DNA from: Aureimonas sp. SK2
GTDB taxonomy: Bacteria > Pseudomonadota > Alphaproteobacteria > Rhizobiales > Rhizobiaceae
Assembly: GCF_029813115.1 (NCBI RefSeq)
Contig: NZ_JAPZDS010000004.1
Span: forward strand, 124,001-188,000
Reading direction: 5' to 3'
DNA length: 64,000 nucleotides
Below the pieces are notes generated by a model that saw nothing but the letters and a program-made list of their open reading frames with translations, was not told where the DNA came from and made no database searches. This document shows positions 61,536 through 64,000 of the stretch, piece by piece (position 1 is the first letter of the stretch; each line of letters starts with the position of its first letter). Both the position numbers and the translations under genes were made by a program.

Positions 61536-62851
61536 ACAAGGCGTCCCTAGCCCTCGCCGTCTCGGCACTCGCCCTCTCCGGCTGCGAAGGCAGCGACCCC
61601 AATCTGAACCAGACCGGCGCGCAGCCCGATCTGCCCGCGATCCGCGAGGCGCTGATCCCGCCGATGAACATCGCAACGCCCGCCGGCTGGAACGAGACCC
61701 TCCCGACCGTTCCCGAGGGCTTCACCGTGTCCGCCTTCGCCAGCGACCTGTCGATCCCACGCCAGATGCTGGTGCTGCCGAACGGCGACGTGCTGGTGGC
61801 CGAGGGGCGCGGCGGCAACGCGCCGGCGCTCCGGCCGAAAGACGTGATCGCCGGCGTCATCAAGAAGCGCGGCAATTCAAGCGGCACCGGCGGCCATCGC
61901 ATCACGCTCCTGCGCGATGCCGACAACAACGGCGAGCCGGAAGTGCGCACCGTCCTGATCGACGGGCTCAACGCGCCCTACGGCCTCGCCTTCGTGGACG
62001 GCTTTCTCTACGTCGCCAACCAGGATGCGCTCCTGCGCTTCCCCTATCAGGACGGCCAGACCGAGATCACCACCCGCGGCGAGGAGGTCACCAAGCTTCC
62101 GTCCGCGATCAACCATCATTGGACGAAGTCGCTGGCGGCCAGCGCCGACGGCTCCAAGCTCTATGTCGGCATCGGCTCCAACAGCAATGTCGGCGAGCGC
62201 GGCATGACGGTGGAGGAGGAGCGGGCCGTGGTCTGGGAGATCGACCGCGCGACGGGGGCGAGCCGGACGCTGGCACGCGGCATCCGCAACCCGACGGCGC
62301 TGGCCATCGAGCCGACGACGGGAGCCCTCTGGGCCGTCGTCAACGAGCGCGACGAACTCGGCCCGCAGCTCGTACCGGACTACCTGACCTCCGTGAAGGA
62401 CGGCGCCTTCTACGGCTGGCCCTACAGCTACTGGGGCAAGAACATCGATCCGCGCGTCGAGCCGCAGAGGCCGGACCTCGTGGAAACCGCCATCGCCCCG
62501 GACTACGCGCTCGGCTCGCATGTCGCCGCGCTCGGCCTGTCCTTCACTACGGACGGCGGGTTCGGCGGCCCGTTCGCGCAAGGCGCCTTCATCGGCGAGC
62601 ACGGAAGCTGGAACCGGCAGGACCTCTCCGGCTACAAGGTGAGCTTCGTGCCGTTCGAGGGCGGGCGACCGGCGGGCGACCCGGTGGACTTCGTCACCGG
62701 CTTCCTGACCGGCGAAGGCGAGGCGCGCGGCCGGCCGGTCGGCGTCGCGTTCGACCCGGCAAAGCGCATCCTCCTGATCGCCGACGACCTGTCGCACACG
62801 ATCTGGCGCGTCGCCCCGGCCACGCAGGCACAGGCTTCGCTGACCCGTTGA
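61532..62851 (+). CDS. Sorbosone dehydrogenase-like PQQ-family beta-propeller lipoprotein
   Basis: This 439-residue lipoprotein has the signal peptide LALAVSALALSGC with the lipobox LSGC (Cys18). The mature protein has the six-bladed propeller of the soluble glucose/L-sorbosone dehydrogenase family: VPEGFTVSAFASDL, RQMLVLPNGDVLVAE, GLNAPYGLAFVDGFLYVANQ, GIRNPTALAIEP and FIGEHGSWNR, ending RPVGVAFDPAKRILLIADD. Members oxidise sugars or aldoses using PQQ in the periplasm. The gene is coupled to the DUF2231 gene by an ATGA overlap. Substrate is not predictable. Confidence 0.88.
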   Translation: MNKASLALAVSALALSGCEGSDPNLNQTGAQPDLPAIREALIPPMNIATPAGWNETLPTVPEGFTVSAFASDLSIPRQMLVLPNGDVLVAEGRGGNAPALRPKDVIAGVIKKRGNSSGTGGHRITLLRDADNNGEPEVRTVLIDGLNAPYGLAFVDGFLYVANQDALLRFPYQDGQTEITTRGEEVTKLPSAINHHWTKSLAASADGSKLYVGIGSNSNVGERGMTVEEERAVVWEIDRATGASRTLARGIRNPTALAIEPTTGALWAVVNERDELGPQLVPDYLTSVKDGAFYGWPYSYWGKNIDPRVEPQRPDLVETAIAPDYALGSHVAALGLSFTTDGGFGGPFAQGAFIGEHGSWNRQDLSGYKVSFVPFEGGRPAGDPVDFVTGFLTGEGEARGRPVGVAFDPAKRILLIADDLSHTIWRVAPATQAQASLTR

Positions 62852-62864
62852 CCGGTCGGGCGCC

Positions 62865-63866
62865 TCAGGCCGCGGCACCCGCCGCGGCGGCGAGGCGCTC
62901 GGCATAGTCGAAAGCCGTCTCGAGGCTCGCGGGATCGGCGAGCCCCTTGCCGGCGATGTCGAAGGCCGTTCCGTGGTCGGGGCTGGTGCGCACGAAGGGC
63001 AGGCCGAGCGTGACGTTCACCCCCTTCTCCAGCCCCATGTACTTTACCGGGATAAGCCCCTGATCGTGGTATTGCGCGACCACGATGTCGAAGCGGCCCT
63101 GGCGTGCCTGCATGAACACCGTGTCGCCCGGCCAGGGACCGGACGCGTCGATCCCCTCGCTCCGCGCCGCCTCGATCGCCGGGGCGATGATGCGGATTTC
63201 CTCCTCGCCGAAGAGCCCGCCCTCCCCCGCATGGGGGTTGAGGCCCGCCACCGCGATGCGGGGAGCCGCGATCCCGAGCGCGAGGCCCGCCCGGTGGGCG
63301 AGGCGCATGGCGCGCATCTGCGCTTCGTGGTCGCCCCGCCGGATCGCCTCGGCGAGCGAGCAATGGATCGTGACGAGCACCGTGCGGATCTCGTCGTTGG
63401 CCAGCATCATGGCGACATCGGGCGTGCCGGCATGGTCGGCGAGGATCTCGGTATGGCCGGGATAGGAGAGCCCGGCCGCCGACAGCGCCTCCTTGTGGAT
63501 CGGGGCCGTCACGATGCCGCGCACCCGCCCTTCGCGCGCCAGCACGATCGCGGCGATGATCGCGTCATAGGCCGCCCGTCCGCTGGCGGCCGAGACTTCG
63601 CCGACAGGCGGCAGGGCGCCCATCCGCGAGCTCGCGAGGACGTCCAGCACCCCCGGCTCGAACCGCGCGTCCTCCAACCGCTCCACCGCATTCACGCGGG
63701 CCTCGGTGCCGAGGCCGCCGAGAGCCTCGCGCAGCACGGCGGGGTCGCCGACCGCGACCCAGCGCCGCCGTTCGGGCCGGCGCAGGAACATGCGGGCCAC
63801 GATCTCCGGTCCGATGCCGGACGGGTCCCCCATGGTCACCGCCATGGGTTTCGAAGGATCGGACAT
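62865..63866 (-). CDS. pdxA: PdxA-family 4-hydroxythreonine-4-phosphate dehydrogenase
   Basis: This 333-residue protein has the full PdxA pattern: AVTMGDPSGIGPEI, VTAPIHKEALSAAG, PGHTEILAD, GLNPHAGEGGLFGEEE, GPWPGDTVF, AQYHDQGLIPVKYMG and NVTLGLPFVRTSPDHGTAFDIAG. The metal-binding His residues are present, but the HxPL segment of biosynthetic PdxA is here TIHCSLAEAI, as in the PdxA2-like catabolic branch. It may therefore act on 4-phospho-threonate or phospho-erythronate rather than in vitamin B6 synthesis. No pdxJ or ksgA partner lies beside it, which is a reason for caution. Confidence 0.88.
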   Translation of the reverse strand: MSDPSKPMAVTMGDPSGIGPEIVARMFLRRPERRRWVAVGDPAVLREALGGLGTEARVNAVERLEDARFEPGVLDVLASSRMGALPPVGEVSAASGRAAYDAIIAAIVLAREGRVRGIVTAPIHKEALSAAGLSYPGHTEILADHAGTPDVAMMLANDEIRTVLVTIHCSLAEAIRRGDHEAQMRAMRLAHRAGLALGIAAPRIAVAGLNPHAGEGGLFGEEEIRIIAPAIEAARSEGIDASGPWPGDTVFMQARQGRFDIVVAQYHDQGLIPVKYMGLEKGVNVTLGLPFVRTSPDHGTAFDIAGKGLADPASLETAFDYAERLAAAAGAAA

Positions 63867-64000
63867 CGGCGGGTCTCCGCTACGGCCAGGAACAAGCCCA
63901 CGGCATAGGCGAAAGGCACAGAAGACGAAAGCGTGCCCCCGCCGAGCCCCGGGCGGGAGTGCGTGCGGGGACGGGCTTGGTCCATCGAGGGTGGAGGGCC

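Overview
The window is high-GC DNA from a free-living, probably plant-associated alphaproteobacterium, most likely of the Hyphomicrobiales (Rhizobiales). That placement is an inference from an Aap-type amino-acid ABC operon, tripartite tricarboxylate (TTT) transporter genes, NMT1/THI5-type and BMP-type ABC systems, a Brp/Blh-linked rhodopsin, a pipecolate/2-aminoadipate lysine route, and several TTG starts. There is no rRNA, tRNA, CRISPR array, insertion sequence or phage gene. The content is accessory and catabolic (transporters plus dedicated enzymes), as on the flexible part of a chromosome or a chromid.

Layout. 0-3 kb: an SDR oxidoreductase and a GH15 glucoamylase/trehalase-like enzyme (minus). 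3.1-4.8 kb: a microbial rhodopsin with a D-T-S motif, followed by a Brp/Blh beta-carotene cleavage enzyme, which together form a compact light-harvesting or sensing unit. 5.1-6.4 kb: YqaA/DedA-type membrane protein and PAP2 phosphatase (minus). 6.4-9.4 kb: two tiny membrane proteins and a DASS anion symporter. 9.7-10.7 kb: DUF3830 and a LOG-family protein.

10.7-31.4 kb is the centre of interest: about 20 kb of heterocycle/urea-type nitrogen scavenging arranged as two divergent operons around a LysR regulator. The minus operon (20188 to 10753) encodes an isochorismatase-fold hydrolase, two NMT1-type binding proteins, an SDR, a dihydroorotase/allantoinase-like cyclic amidohydrolase, an ABC ATPase and permease, a deaminase-type amidohydrolase, and a cyanuric acid hydrolase/barbiturase (AtzD family). 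The plus operon (21365 to 31382) encodes a BMP-type ABC importer, formamidase, biuret hydrolase, a second isochorismatase-like hydrolase, a cupin, allophanate hydrolase and a GntR regulator. It is preceded by a textbook sigma-54 -24/-12 promoter. Together the enzymes could take cyanuric acid to biuret, allophanate, and finally ammonia and CO2 under nitrogen limitation.

31.6-34.4 kb: an orphan sugar-type binding protein and a decayed stretch. 34.4-41.9 kb: a LysR regulator divergent from a PLP C-S lyase, an Aap-like amino-acid importer and diaminopropionate ammonia-lyase. 42.6-46.6 kb: a TctCBA transporter, with a strong hairpin between tctC and tctB, plus a 2-hydroxyacid dehydrogenase. 46.7-51 kb: amaB-amaA-hglS-like lysine/pipecolate catabolism (minus). 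51.3-53.1 kb: small hypothetical proteins and RNase HI. 53.1-57.4 kb: a two-component system divergent from eptA and dgkA (lipid A phosphoethanolamine modification with diacylglycerol recycling). 57.4-60.7 kb: a GGDEF-EAL membrane protein divergent from a SAM methyltransferase. 61.1-62.9 kb: a DUF2231 membrane protein and a sorbosone-dehydrogenase-like lipoprotein. 62.9-63.9 kb: a PdxA-family dehydrogenase.
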